From NCBI RefSeq assembly GCF_002563695.1, contig NZ_PDJI01000004.1, forward strand, positions 2,046,001 to 2,110,000: 64,000 bases of DNA, in the 5' to 3' direction. The notes under the pieces are model-generated. The model worked only from the letters and a program-made list of their open reading frames with translations, ran no database searches and had not been told where the DNA came from. The first letter of the stretch is position 1. Each line of letters starts with the position of its first letter. Shown one piece after another: positions 49,267 to 57,505 of this stretch. The position numbers and the translations under genes are program-made. Source of the stretch: Georgenia soli. GTDB taxonomy: Bacteria > Actinomycetota > Actinomycetes > Actinomycetales > Actinomycetaceae.

Positions 49267-49821
49267 TCAGGAGCTCGGCACGGCCGAGACCGACCGCCCC
49301 AGCCGCTCGCGCAGGTGCTCGACCAGCGCGTCGGAGACCCGCTCGATAACGTCGAGGGTGTCGTAGAAGCCCTCCTGGTCGCCGTACCAGGGGTCGGCGA
49401 CGTCGAGGTCGTACTCCCCCGCCGTCGCCAGGTCCGGCGCGGTGTCGTCGAACTCGCGCCACAGGCGCACCTCGGCGGTGCGCGGGTCGTCGTCCCGCTC
49501 GGCCTGCAGCCGCAGCGCCCGCGCGTGCTGGTTGGTCATCGCGAGCGCGAGGTCATACTCCGCGAGCTCGTGCGGGGCCACCTGGTGGGCTCGGTGCTGC
49601 GGCACCGGGTACCCGTGCTCGGCGAGCACCGCGCCGGCCCGGCGGTCGATCGGACGGCCGTGCTCCTCGTCGCTGATGCCGGCGGACGCCACCTCGACGG
49701 CGCCGTCGAGCCCGGCCTCCGCGAGCCGCTCACGCAGCACGACCTCGCCCATCGGGGAGCGGCAGATGTTGCCGGTGCACACGACAAGGATGCGGAAGGG
49801 CCGGTCGGCGGAAGCGGTCAT
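49267..49821 (-). CDS. Low-molecular-weight protein-tyrosine phosphatase
   Basis: A 184-residue LMW-PTP with the catalytic loop VCTGNICRSPMGE (Cys about 15, Arg about 21) and the acid DPWYGD. It removes phosphate from tyrosine of regulators of exopolysaccharide or stress pathways. ATG at 49821 follows a G-rich ribosome site (GGGGGG); the longer frame upstream is low-complexity. No tyrosine kinase is near. A repeated CCGTCGTGGxGACC motif (49847-49919) lies just upstream. Confidence 0.92.
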   Translation of the reverse strand: MTASADRPFRILVVCTGNICRSPMGEVVLRERLAEAGLDGAVEVASAGISDEEHGRPIDRRAGAVLAEHGYPVPQHRAHQVAPHELAEYDLALAMTNQHARALRLQAERDDDPRTAEVRLWREFDDTAPDLATAGEYDLDVADPWYGDQEGFYDTLDVIERVSDALVEHLRERLGRSVSAVPSS

Positions 49822-49943
49822 GCCCCCCATGGTGCCAGGGGCCCGACGGCGGCCGTCGTGGTGGTGACCAACCTCCCAGGCCCCGTCGTCGTGGCGACCG
49901 ACCTCCTTGCCGCCGTCGTCCGAGATCAGTCTCGAAAAAGGTA

Positions 49944-49972
49944 GTGACACCGCCGGGCACGCGACCTACGGT
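49944..49972 (+). promoter_or_regulatory. Promoter of the micro-ORF transcript
   Basis: GTGACA (49944-49949), a 17-bp spacer and TACGGT (49967-49972). Transcription would start near 49980, just before the extended ribosome site. Confidence 0.6.
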
Positions 49973-50004
49973 TGTGCGCACACGAGAAGGGAGGTGGTCC
50001 AGAG

Positions 50005-50043
50005 GTGAATATTCTTCGGACGCGTGAGGTGGCTACCCGCTAG
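50005..50043 (+). CDS. 12-residue micro-ORF (candidate leader peptide)
   Basis: GTG start followed by codons for M-N-I-L-R-T-R-E-V-A-T-R and TAG. An extended ribosome site GGGAGGTGGTCC (49989-50000) is complementary over nearly its whole length to the 3' end of 16S rRNA. Strong promoter, strong ribosome site and following hairpins together argue that it is translated. No gene follows on this strand, so it is not an obvious attenuator. Function unknown. Confidence 0.55.
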   Translation: MNILRTREVATR

Positions 50044-50044
50044 C

Positions 50045-50162
50045 CCGTCTGTGGACGGACCTCAGGGTCCTCCCGCCCGACGGGCGGCGAGAACCAGGTG
50101 GTCACCGGGACCCGCGGGGGCCGTGACATCGTCCATCACGGCACCCCGGCCGATCGGCCGGG
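50045..50162 (+). ncRNA. Hairpin-rich 3' part of the micro-ORF transcript
   Basis: Four hairpins follow the micro-ORF: CCGTC-TGTG-GACGG (50045-50058), CCGCCC-GAC-GGGCGG (50073-50087), CCGTGA...TCACGG (50121-50141) and the perfect palindrome CCCGGCCGATCGGCCGGG (50145-50162), which may act as terminator. A stand-alone RNA of about 185 nt is predicted. Confidence 0.45.
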
Positions 50163-50209
50163 AACCCGCGGGCTCTTCCCTGCCCGGACGCCGGTCGGCG
50201 GCCCCGACC

Positions 50210-50683
50210 TCACGTCGACCTCAGCAGCACCGCCCGTACCGCCGCACCCAGCGCCTCCGCCGTCGGATCCGTGACGACGGCGGCCGGCTCGGCGGCGCCG
50301 ACGAACCCTTCCTTCGCGCCACCGTTGCGGCTCGGCGACACCTGAACCGTGCTCCCGGTGCGCTCGACGTGGACGTGCCGGACCCCGCGGGCGTAGGCGT
50401 TCCACGAGCCCAGCCCCAGGGCGTCGAGGACCGGCGTGAAAGGTGACGGTGCCCGTCGCAGGTTCGGGGTGCGGACCCCGGACCGGGACGTGGCCAGCAC
50501 GCGAAGCACCGCGGCGCCCAGCTCCTCGTCCCCGGCGTCGTGGTCCAGCAGCTCGAAGGTGCCGTTGGTGATCCAGAAACCGTCCTTCGTCTGGGAGCTC
50601 GCGTAGACGACGAGCCGGTCACCCCGGAGGTCGACCGCCGCCACGCCGACCGCGCCCGCACCGTCGCCCCCTCGCCGCCGCAC
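50210..50683 (-). CDS. Hypothetical protein, possible CdiI-like immunity protein
   Basis: A 157-residue protein: LRGDRLVVYASSQTKDGFWITNG, PNLRRAPSPFTPVLDALGLGSWNAYARG, VQVSPSRNGGAKEGFVG and DPTAEALGAAVRAVLL (segments in order, some abbreviated). The TKDGFWITNG and RNGGAxxGFVG motifs are well conserved in my recollection of orphan proteins annotated as contact-dependent growth inhibition immunity proteins, but no toxin gene is nearby. GTG start at 50683, two bases before the response regulator stop, so it is probably co-transcribed with the two-component genes. Confidence 0.6.
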   Translation of the reverse strand: MRRRGGDGAGAVGVAAVDLRGDRLVVYASSQTKDGFWITNGTFELLDHDAGDEELGAAVLRVLATSRSGVRTPNLRRAPSPFTPVLDALGLGSWNAYARGVRHVHVERTGSTVQVSPSRNGGAKEGFVGAAEPAAVVTDPTAEALGAAVRAVLLRST

Positions 50684-50687
50684 GGTC

Positions 50688-51398
50688 TCAGACCAGCCCG
50701 GCGTCGTGCACGCAGCGGGCGATCTGGACCCGGTTGGCCACCTCGAGCTTGGCGAACAGGTGGCCGACGTGGGTCTTCACGGTGGCCACACCCATGTAGA
50801 GCTCCCGGGCGATCTCGGCGTTCGACAGCCCGCGGGCGACGGCGACCGCCACCTCCCGCTCCCGGTCGGTCAGGCGAGCGAGCCGCTCCCGGGCAGAGCC
50901 CTCGCGGGCGTCGGGCGGCTGGGCGACGGCGGCGATGAGCTGGGCGGTGACGCTCGGCGAGAGCATCGGCTCGCCGCGGGCCACCCGGCGCACCGCCTGC
51001 ACGAGGTCCTCGGGCGGGGTGTCCTTGAGCAGGAACCCGGCGGCGCCGTGCCGCAGCGCGGTGAGCACCATCTCGTCGGTGTCGAAGGTCGTCAGGACGA
51101 TCACCCGGGTGCTCGCGCCGCGCTCGCCCAGCCGGCGGGTGGCGACGAGCCCGTCCAGCCGCGGCATCCGGATGTCCATGAGCACGACGTCGGGCCGCTC
51201 CCGGTCCACCAGGTCGAGGCCGTCGTGGCCGTCGCCGGCCTCACCGACGACGACGATCCCGGGGTCACCGCCGAGGATCATGCGCAGGCCCGCGCGCACC
51301 AGCGCGTCGTCGTCGACGATCGCGACCCGCACGCGCGGGGCCGGCCCTGCCGCCGCCGGCACCGCCTGCGACGCCGGTGCGTTCTCGGCGCTGCTCAC
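50688..51398 (-). CDS. LuxR-family response regulator
   Basis: A 236-residue NarL/LuxR-type response regulator. Receiver domain (about 25-140): acidic VAIVDDDALVRAGL, phospho-acceptor Asp in PDVVLMDIRMPRLDG, Thr in RVIVLTTFD and Lys in GAAGFLLKDTP. HTH (about 170-230): LTDREREVAVAVARGLSNAEIARELYMGVATVKTHVG (cited in part). GTG at 51398 overlaps the kinase stop (GTGAGC) and follows GGGAGG. It probably controls the divergent ABC exporter. Confidence 0.93.
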   Translation of the reverse strand: MSSAENAPASQAVPAAAGPAPRVRVAIVDDDALVRAGLRMILGGDPGIVVVGEAGDGHDGLDLVDRERPDVVLMDIRMPRLDGLVATRRLGERGASTRVIVLTTFDTDEMVLTALRHGAAGFLLKDTPPEDLVQAVRRVARGEPMLSPSVTAQLIAAVAQPPDAREGSARERLARLTDREREVAVAVARGLSNAEIARELYMGVATVKTHVGHLFAKLEVANRVQIARCVHDAGLV

Positions 51399-52777
51399 TC
51401 GTCCTCCCACGGGAGCCACGCTCTCACGGCGAACGAGCCGTCCTCCTCGAACCCGTGCTCGAGCACGCCGCCGACGAGGTGCGCCCGCTCGGTCAGCCCG
51501 GTCAGCCCGACGCCCGCGCCCGGCGGCGCAGCCACGGCGAGCGGGGTGCCCGCACGCGCGGTGGCGGCGGCGATGGCGGACGCGTTCTGCACCTCGATGG
51601 TGAGCAGCCCGCCCGGCCCGCCGCCGAGCCGCACGTCGACCGGCACGCCCCGGGCGTGCTTGCGCGTGTTGGTCAGCGCCTCCTGCAGGATCCGGTAGGC
51701 GGTTCGCGAGGTGGTCACCGGCAGCTCCGCCAGGGCCGCCGCGTCACCGCCGGGCAGGCCGGAGACGTCGAGGCGCACCGCGGAGCCGGTGCCCGTGGTC
51801 TCTGTGACCAGCACGTCGAGCTGGGCGAGCGTGGGCTGGGGCGGCTCGACCGGGCGCTCCGCCGACGTCCCGCCGTTTGAGGAACCCTCACCGGAGGTCG
51901 CGCCGCCCTGAAGGGACGCTGCGCCGCCGCGCAGGGAGGCGGCGCCGTCGCGAGAGGACGCTGCGCCGTCGTCCGACCGGAGCACGCCGAGGACCTGCCG
52001 CAGCTCGGTCAGCGCGAGGTGGGCGTTGTCCTGGATGATGCCAGCCGCCCGGGTCGTCTCCTCGCGGCTGAGGTCGGTGCGGTAGGCGACGGCGCCGGCG
52101 TGCATGGCCACGAGGGAGATGCGGTGGGCGAGGACGTCGTGCATCTCCCGGGCGATCCGGGTGCGCTCGGCCTCCCGGGCAGCCTCGGCCCGGAGCGCCT
52201 GCTCCCGTTCCGCGGTCACGGCGCGCTCGTGCAAGTTGGCGACCAGCTCGCGGCGCGCCCCGACGTAGAAGCCGGTGGCCACGCAGATGCCGTAGACAGC
52301 CAGCACCAGGCCGCCGCCGACCCAGGAGTACACGGCCGGGTAGTCGACCCCCGTCGCCTCGAACGTCCGGCCGTACATCGTCTCGTAGACGAGGGTCGCC
52401 GCCAGCCAGAACGCCCCGACCACCAGCACGCCGCGCACGCGCCGCCGCGTGGCCATCGAGACGGCGGCGAGCACGCTCGCGCCGAACGCCGCGGCCGACG
52501 CCGCGGACAGCGCGACCGTCCCCGACGCGACGAGCACCGGGTAGCGCCGGCGCAGGGGCAGCAGGGCCAGCGCAACGACGCCGAGGAACAGGTCGAGCAC
52601 GATGACGCCGTTGACGACGTCGGGCACGGCCGCGGCGGGCTCGTCGGGCAGGAGGTCGTCGACGACAGTGATCCACGCGACGAGGGCCAGGCCCCCCGCG
52701 AGGAGATAGCGCCAGATCCGCGACCACGGTCGAAGGCGCGGGGGTGGCGGCAGCTGCCGGACGGCCGGGGTGGTCAC
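51395..52777 (-). CDS. Two-component sensor histidine kinase (HisKA_3)
   Basis: A 460-residue membrane kinase: four or five N-terminal helices (about 20-155) with almost no extracytoplasmic loop, HisKA_3 with phospho-acceptor His in RIAREMHDVLAHRISLVAM (about 218), a linker containing 7-residue repeats (DGAASxR/L), and a HATPase_c with LQEALTNTRKHARG and GVGLTGLTERAHLVGG. The lack of a large sensor domain is typical of intramembrane-sensing kinases paired with ABC exporters. Start is GTG at 52777. Confidence 0.92.
   Translation of the reverse strand: MTTPAVRQLPPPPRLRPWSRIWRYLLAGGLALVAWITVVDDLLPDEPAAAVPDVVNGVIVLDLFLGVVALALLPLRRRYPVLVASGTVALSAASAAAFGASVLAAVSMATRRRVRGVLVVGAFWLAATLVYETMYGRTFEATGVDYPAVYSWVGGGLVLAVYGICVATGFYVGARRELVANLHERAVTAEREQALRAEAAREAERTRIAREMHDVLAHRISLVAMHAGAVAYRTDLSREETTRAAGIIQDNAHLALTELRQVLGVLRSDDGAASSRDGAASLRGGAASLQGGATSGEGSSNGGTSAERPVEPPQPTLAQLDVLVTETTGTGSAVRLDVSGLPGGDAAALAELPVTTSRTAYRILQEALTNTRKHARGVPVDVRLGGGPGGLLTIEVQNASAIAAATARAGTPLAVAAPPGAGVGLTGLTERAHLVGGVLEHGFEEDGSFAVRAWLPWEDE
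51900..51976. repeat. 21-bp tandem repeat in the kinase linker
   Basis: Units at 51900-51920, 51921-51941, 51942-51962 and a partial one from 51963 begin GCGCCG and encode a 7-residue Gly-Ala-Ala-Ser-type repeat between the HisKA_3 and ATPase domains. Confidence 0.7.
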
Positions 52778-52908
52778 GGTTGATCACCCTACGGACGACG
52801 GCGCCCGGCAGGCTCCGCCGTCGGGCTCGGGGGTCTCCGACCAAAGGTGGATCAGGGCGAGCCGTCATGCCGATCCGCCGCGCCCTCGCCGTCGGGAGGG
52901 TTGACGCC

Positions 52909-53805
52909 ATGATCACCGCAGAGAGACTGACGAAACGCTACGGGGACCGCACGGTCGTCGAGGGCGTCTCCCTCACCGCCCGCCCGGGGCGCGTGACCGG
53001 CTTCCTCGGCCCCAACGGGGCGGGCAAGTCCACCACCATGCGCATGCTGTGCGGGCTGACCACCCCGACGTCCGGCAGGGCGACCGTCCTGGGCCGGCCG
53101 TTCCGCGAGCTGCCCAACCCGGGGCGGCACGTGGGCGTGCTGCTCGACGCCTCCGCCCAGCACGCCGGCCGCAGCGGCCGCGAGACGCTGCTGCTCTCCG
53201 CCCGGCTGATGGACCTGGATCGGCGGCGGGTGGACGAGGTGCTGCGCCTCGTCGGTCTGACCTCCCGCGAGGCGGGCGCCCGGACCCGCACCTACTCCCT
53301 CGGCATGCGCCAGCGCCTCGGGCTGGCGCACGCCCTCCTGGGCGACCCGGAGGTGCTCGTCCTGGACGAGCCGGTCAACGGGCTCGACCCCGCCGGCATC
53401 CGCTGGATGCGGGACCTGCTCCGCTCCTTCGCCGACGGCGGAGGCACCGTGCTGCTGTCCTCGCACCTGCTCCGCGAGGTCGAGGCCGTCGCCGACGACC
53501 TCGTCATCATCGGCGGCGGCCGGATCCTCGCCCAGGGCAGCGCCGCCGACCTCCTCGCCGCCCCGGGCACCGAGGTGCGCAGCACCGACGACGACAGCCT
53601 CGCCCGCGCACTCACGGCGGCCGGCCACCACGTGGCCCCGGCCCGCCAGGGCCTGTCGACCTCGGCGACCACCGAGGAGGTGGGCCGGGCCGCACTGGCC
53701 GCCGCCGTCGTCCTGACCAATCTGCGGCCGGCGGCCACCACCGGGCTGGAAGAGCTGTTCTTCGACATGACCGCCCAGCACGGGCGAGAGGAGATCCCCG
53801 CATGA
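52909..53805 (+). CDS. ABC exporter ATP-binding protein
   Basis: A 298-residue ATPase of the CcmA/DrrA type: Walker A GPNGAGKSTTMRMLCG (about 36), signature YSLGMRQRLGLAHALLG, Walker B VLVLDEPVNGLDPAGI and H-loop LLSSHLL. A C-terminal domain of about 80 residues resembles that of drug or bacitracin exporters. The ATG at 52909 follows GGGAGGG; a longer in-frame extension upstream is unlikely. It is divergent from the histidine kinase gene and overlaps its permease by four bases. Confidence 0.92.
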   Translation: MITAERLTKRYGDRTVVEGVSLTARPGRVTGFLGPNGAGKSTTMRMLCGLTTPTSGRATVLGRPFRELPNPGRHVGVLLDASAQHAGRSGRETLLLSARLMDLDRRRVDEVLRLVGLTSREAGARTRTYSLGMRQRLGLAHALLGDPEVLVLDEPVNGLDPAGIRWMRDLLRSFADGGGTVLLSSHLLREVEAVADDLVIIGGGRILAQGSAADLLAAPGTEVRSTDDDSLARALTAAGHHVAPARQGLSTSATTEEVGRAALAAAVVLTNLRPAATTGLEELFFDMTAQHGREEIPA

Positions 53806-54617
53806 GCACCGTCACGACGAACTCCCGCACCTCACCGGCGCCCACGCCTCGCCTTGCGGCCGCGGCCGACGGCGCAGCACGGCCGGTCCCGTTCGCCCGT
53901 CTCGTCCGGGTCGAGCTGCGCAAGCAGGTCGACACCCGCGCCGGGGCCTGGCTGCTCGGCGTGATCGTCGCCGTCAACGTGGGGTTCATCCTGCTGACGC
54001 TGTTCAACGCGGAGCCGCAGTACCTGACGTGGCTGGAGCTCACGGGGGCGTCGTCGTGGGGGCAGATGCTCCTCCTGCCGCTCATCGGCATCATGGCGGC
54101 CACGAGCGAGTGGTCGCAGCGCACGGCCCTGACCACCTTCGCCCTCGAGCCGCGGCGCACCCGGGTCAACCTGGCGAAGCTCACCTCCGCCGTCGGGCTT
54201 GGGGTGGTCGTCATGGTGCTCGCGCTGGCCGCGGGGGCGGTGTTCAACGTCGTCGGCCTGGTGTGGCGCGACGGCGACGGCTCATGGGCGATGGAGTGGG
54301 CCGTGCTGGCCGGGATGTCGCTCTCGCTGCTGATCCTGGTGACGCAGGGCGTCGCGTTCGGCCTGTCGCTGCTGAGCACCCCGGTCGCGATCGTGGCCTA
54401 CCTCGGGCTGCCCACCGTCTGGTCCGTTCTCACGATGGTGGTGTCGACCCTGCGCGGACCGGCCGAGTGGCTGGACCTGAACACCGCGGTCCTGCCTCTC
54501 ATGGCGGGCGAGATGACCGGCGACGCATGGGCCCGGCTCGGCACCTCGGCGGCGGTGTGGGTGCTGCTGCCGCTCACGTTCGGGCTGTGGCGAACGGCGC
54601 GTCGGGACGTCGCGTGA
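53802..54617 (+). CDS. ABC-2-type exporter permease
   Basis: A 271-residue permease with a Pro/Thr-rich N-terminal tail and six helices: AWLLGVIVAVNVGFILLTLF, MLLLPLIGIMAATSEW, LGVVVMVLALAAGAVFNVVGLV and others. TSEWSQRTALTTFALEPRR is typical of ABC-2 transporter permeases. Together with the ATPase gene just upstream (ATGA overlap) it forms an exporter, probably induced by the divergent two-component system. Substrate unknown; bacitracin-like or ionophore antibiotics are usual for this arrangement. Confidence 0.9.
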   Translation: MSTVTTNSRTSPAPTPRLAAAADGAARPVPFARLVRVELRKQVDTRAGAWLLGVIVAVNVGFILLTLFNAEPQYLTWLELTGASSWGQMLLLPLIGIMAATSEWSQRTALTTFALEPRRTRVNLAKLTSAVGLGVVVMVLALAAGAVFNVVGLVWRDGDGSWAMEWAVLAGMSLSLLILVTQGVAFGLSLLSTPVAIVAYLGLPTVWSVLTMVVSTLRGPAEWLDLNTAVLPLMAGEMTGDAWARLGTSAAVWVLLPLTFGLWRTARRDVA

Positions 54618-54922
54618 GTCAGGTGGTCGCAGGACGCGGTCATTCCGGAGTCGTCCGCACGACTATCGGGAGTCGTCCGCACGGGGCCGGGCCGTACCCC
54701 GCTAGCGGGAGAACCCCGCCACGCAGATGCGAAACCGACCCCTTTCTACACCCTCATCTGTGACGAGACGGTAAAGTCGCGGAATAGACACGAATAACCA
54801 GTGGTTATACCTCGTGAAATGCAGATCGGCCGCCCTGCGAAATTTCGCCCGCAACATCGGGCGACTGCGGGACGGGAAGACCACTGCATCTCGTGCAAGC
54901 TTTGAGAAGGAGTGATTCTTAC
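54618..54922. other. Intergenic region with repeats and palindromes
   Basis: No gene is seen in these 305 bp. A 14-bp direct repeat GGAGTCGTCCGCAC occurs at 54647-54660 and 54669-54682 (22-bp period). The inverted repeat ATAACC-AGT-GGTTAT (54794-54808) and the palindrome GCGAAATTTCGC (54837-54848) lie nearer the SDR gene. TTATAC at 54805-54810 could be its -10. Confidence 0.6.
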
Positions 54923-55675
54923 GTGGGTAATCTTTCAGGCAAGGTGTCGATCATCACGGGCGCAGGCTCGGGCATCGGTCGCCAGACAGCACTGACTTTC
55001 GCTCAGAACGGGGCCAAGGTTGTCGTCGCCGAAGTCAACGAGGCCAACGGCCAGGAGACGGTCCAGCAGATCGAGGACGCGGGTGGTGAGGCCACCTTCT
55101 TCAAGGTCGACGTCTCCAAGTACGACGAAGTTGAGGCGATGGTCGATTTTGCCGTCCGAGAGTACGGCACCCTCGACGTGCTCTTCAATAATGCCGGCGT
55201 TTCTCACGTGGCAAATGTTCTCGACGAGGACATCGAGGACTACCACAAGTTGATCAGCGTGGACCAGCACGGTGTTTTCTACGGAATCAAGGCCGGTGCC
55301 GACAAGATGAAGGAACTCGGCGTGCGGGGCGTCATCGTCAACACGGCCAGCACCTTCGCGTTCCTTGCCTACCCCAGCAACATCACCTACAACATGGCGA
55401 AGGCAGCGGTGGTGCAGGCGACGAAGACGGCAGCAGCCGACCTCGCCCCGCACGGCATCCGGGTCGTGGGCGTCGCGCCTGCCACTATCAACACCGACAT
55501 CCTCAAGGAGTACCCGGCGGAGGCGCTTGAGGCGATCAAGGTGAAGCACATGAGGAACGACGTGATCGAGCCCGAGCGTGTCGCCGACGTTGTCGCGTTC
55601 CTCGCTTCTGACGCAGCTGACGCCATCAATGGGTCGGTGATCCCCGTGGACGACGGCTACCTGAGCTTCAAGTAG
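54923..55675 (+). CDS. Short-chain dehydrogenase/reductase
   Basis: A 250-residue SDR: TGAGSGIGRQTALTFAQNG, acidic E in VVVAEVNEANGQ (NAD preference), DVSKYDEVEAMV, NNAGVSH, catalytic NTASTFAFLAYPSNITYNMAKAA (Ser replaced by nearby Ser/Thr; Tyr and Lys present) and INGSVIPVDDGYLSFK. GTG at 54923 follows AAGGAG by nine bases. Codons are less G/C-biased than in its neighbours, which suggests transfer. It converges on a zinc alcohol dehydrogenase gene with a shared terminator. Confidence 0.9.
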   Translation: MGNLSGKVSIITGAGSGIGRQTALTFAQNGAKVVVAEVNEANGQETVQQIEDAGGEATFFKVDVSKYDEVEAMVDFAVREYGTLDVLFNNAGVSHVANVLDEDIEDYHKLISVDQHGVFYGIKAGADKMKELGVRGVIVNTASTFAFLAYPSNITYNMAKAAVVQATKTAAADLAPHGIRVVGVAPATINTDILKEYPAEALEAIKVKHMRNDVIEPERVADVVAFLASDAADAINGSVIPVDDGYLSFK

Positions 55676-55707
55676 TCACCGCCGCCGCCTGAGGCGCGCC
55701 AGATACC

Positions 55708-55748
55708 GCGCAAGGGGCACCCACGAATGGCGTGGGCGCCCCTTGCGC
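55708..55748. terminator. Strong bidirectional terminator
   Basis: A 17-bp stem (GCGCAAGGGGCACCCAC with GTGGGCGCCCCTTGCGC; one G-U-type mismatch) and a 7-base loop lie between convergent genes. Confidence 0.85.
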
Positions 55749-55806
55749 GTGCTGCTGAGGGACGGGGTTCGCAAGCGTCTGCCGGCCGCCGCGTCTCAGA
55801 ACGGGC

Positions 55807-56844
55807 TCACGGCCTGATCACGGCCTTGACGATGCCGTGGTCGCGGCTAGTCATGAGGGTCTTCATGAGCGCGGGCGCCTCATCGAGGCTGGCCTCGTGA
55901 TTGAAAATCGCGTCCGGATCGAGCAGCCCATCCGCGATGTAATCCATGATCGTCTGAGCGGGGCCCACATCCGCGAGGCCCGTCCACAGGTTCAGGCCCT
56001 TGCTAAGTGCAGCGGCGATGTCGAAGCTGACGGGCTTGTGGGGGATTCCGATAATGGAAAGGAAACCCTCCGGGGCGAGAGAGTCCAGCGCCGCCTGGAA
56101 GGTCGCCTCCACGCCTGCGCAGTCGATCGCGGCATCCAAGCCAGCGCCTCCGGTGATGCGCTGCAGATCCTCTCTGGGATCAGCGGCTGAGATGACGTCG
56201 GTGGCCCCCAACTGGCGGGCGAGTTCGAGGCGCTCGGGTACCGGGTCGATCGCGATCAACCTCGCCGGCTTCCAGATCGTCGCGTAGTGGAGGGCCGAGA
56301 GCCCCACCGGACCGCAGCCGAAGACTGCGATCGTGCGCCCCTGCTGCGTCACGGCCTTGGTGACGCCGCCGGCTCCTGTGGTGAGTGCGTCCGAGATCGC
56401 GAGTGCGGACTCGTCGGAGACGTGGTCAGGTACCCGGATCATGTCGCGGCCGGCAAAGGGAATGCGCAGCAACTCAGCGTGAGAACCGGCGAAACCGCCA
56501 TACGTCTCACCGCAGCCGTACACGCCGCCGAACTCGCAATGCGCATAGTTCCCGCCGCGGCAGCTAGCGCAGGCACCGCAGTAAGGAGCGGGGGAGACCG
56601 TCACGCGGTCGCCGACGGAGAAGTTCTTCACCGCGGAGCCGAGCTCACGAATGCGGCCCACCATCTCGTGACCGAGAACGAATCCGGTGTCCGGCACCAG
56701 GTCCCCTGAAACCACGTGCAGGTCAGAGCCGCAGATGGACGTCGCAATGACGTCGACGATGGCATCGGTGGGCTCCTGGATCACCGGATCCGGAACCTCT
56801 TGGACCTCGGTCTCGCCGGGCGCGGTGTAGATCAGGGCCTTCAT
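55807..56844 (-). CDS. Zinc-dependent alcohol dehydrogenase (MDR family)
   Basis: A 345-residue zinc MDR. Catalytic-zinc ligands are Cys in TSICGSDLHV and the GHE motif (LGHEMVGRIRELGSAVK); structural-zinc Cys residues are in YCGACASCRGGNYAHC. The NAD-binding motif is VFGCGPVGLSALHYATIW. It resembles Zn alcohol/threonine-type dehydrogenases that oxidise small alcohols or sugars. AAGGAG precedes the ATG at 56844. Lower-GC codon use, like the convergent SDR. Confidence 0.93.
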   Translation of the reverse strand: MKALIYTAPGETEVQEVPDPVIQEPTDAIVDVIATSICGSDLHVVSGDLVPDTGFVLGHEMVGRIRELGSAVKNFSVGDRVTVSPAPYCGACASCRGGNYAHCEFGGVYGCGETYGGFAGSHAELLRIPFAGRDMIRVPDHVSDESALAISDALTTGAGGVTKAVTQQGRTIAVFGCGPVGLSALHYATIWKPARLIAIDPVPERLELARQLGATDVISAADPREDLQRITGGAGLDAAIDCAGVEATFQAALDSLAPEGFLSIIGIPHKPVSFDIAAALSKGLNLWTGLADVGPAQTIMDYIADGLLDPDAIFNHEASLDEAPALMKTLMTSRDHGIVKAVIRP

Positions 56845-56950
56845 GAGTTCTCCTTGTCACGACATGTGCCCGCGAACCTCTGGCGGGATTCCAAGCGGGG
56901 CGACGCCGAGTCCGGGCGCTGCCTGGGCCGTTTCCAACTACTACCTTAGG

Positions 56951-56966
56951 TTGGGGTTCGCCCCAA
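56951..56966. promoter_or_regulatory. UUCG-type hairpin in the promoter region of the alcohol dehydrogenase
   Basis: TTGGGG-TTCG-CCCCAA is a perfect 6-bp stem with a TTCG tetraloop. It sits 107-122 bp upstream of the ATG at 56844, next to ACCTTAGGT (56943-56951). Could be an operator or a weak hairpin; no regulator is evident. Confidence 0.35.
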
Positions 56967-57100
56967 AGGTGGGAGTCGTGCAAGTACCAAACGCTAGGAA
57001 GGGGACTTGCGTGCTGTAGCGACCAGGAGGTCATCGATGATCGCGCCCCTGGTGAGGATCCCTCTGCAGGGCGCACCTGCTGCCAGGCAAGGATGGCGGG

Positions 57101-57505
57101 GTGGACAACTTCGGATCGCTTCATCACGTTGAGCTGCAGCAGGTGTCCGATCTTCGGTCATCCGTCGATACCTGGACATGGTTGTTCGACGCACTCGGAT
57201 ACACGCCTCATCAGGAGTGGAGTGGCGGTCGCGGCTGGCGGCACGGGTCTACCTACATCGTCCTCGCCAGCGCTTCACGAGGCGGTGCACACGATCGCCG
57301 TCTCCCCGGACTCAGCCACCTCGCCTTCCACGCCGGGACGATGCAGAACGTGGATCGCCTGTGGACGGCAGCGCCGCAGAATGGCTGGAGTCGGCTCTAT
57401 GCCGATCGGCACCCGCGGGCAGGCGGCGACCAGCACTACGCCGCCTTCTTGGAGAAAGCCGAGCGGTTCAAGGTCGAACTCGTCGCCTCCGACGCCGTCC
57501 GGTAG
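57101..57505 (+). CDS. VOC-family protein
   Basis: A 134-residue single vicinal-oxygen-chelate domain: GSLHHVELQQVSDLRSS with the first ligand-type His, YIVLAS, LPGLSHLAFHAGT with the second and HYAAFLEKAERFKVELVA with the terminal Glu. GTG start at 57101 after AAGGATGG. The family includes glyoxalases, dioxygenases and antibiotic-binding proteins; the substrate is not evident. It lies in the lower-GC stretch. Confidence 0.8.
   Translation: MDNFGSLHHVELQQVSDLRSSVDTWTWLFDALGYTPHQEWSGGRGWRHGSTYIVLASASRGGAHDRRLPGLSHLAFHAGTMQNVDRLWTAAPQNGWSRLYADRHPRAGGDQHYAAFLEKAERFKVELVASDAVR

Noticed and set aside
50024..50446. 140-codon plus-strand frame after the micro-ORF
   Set aside because: Low-complexity, no ribosome site, and runs antisense into the hypothetical gene at 50210-50683.
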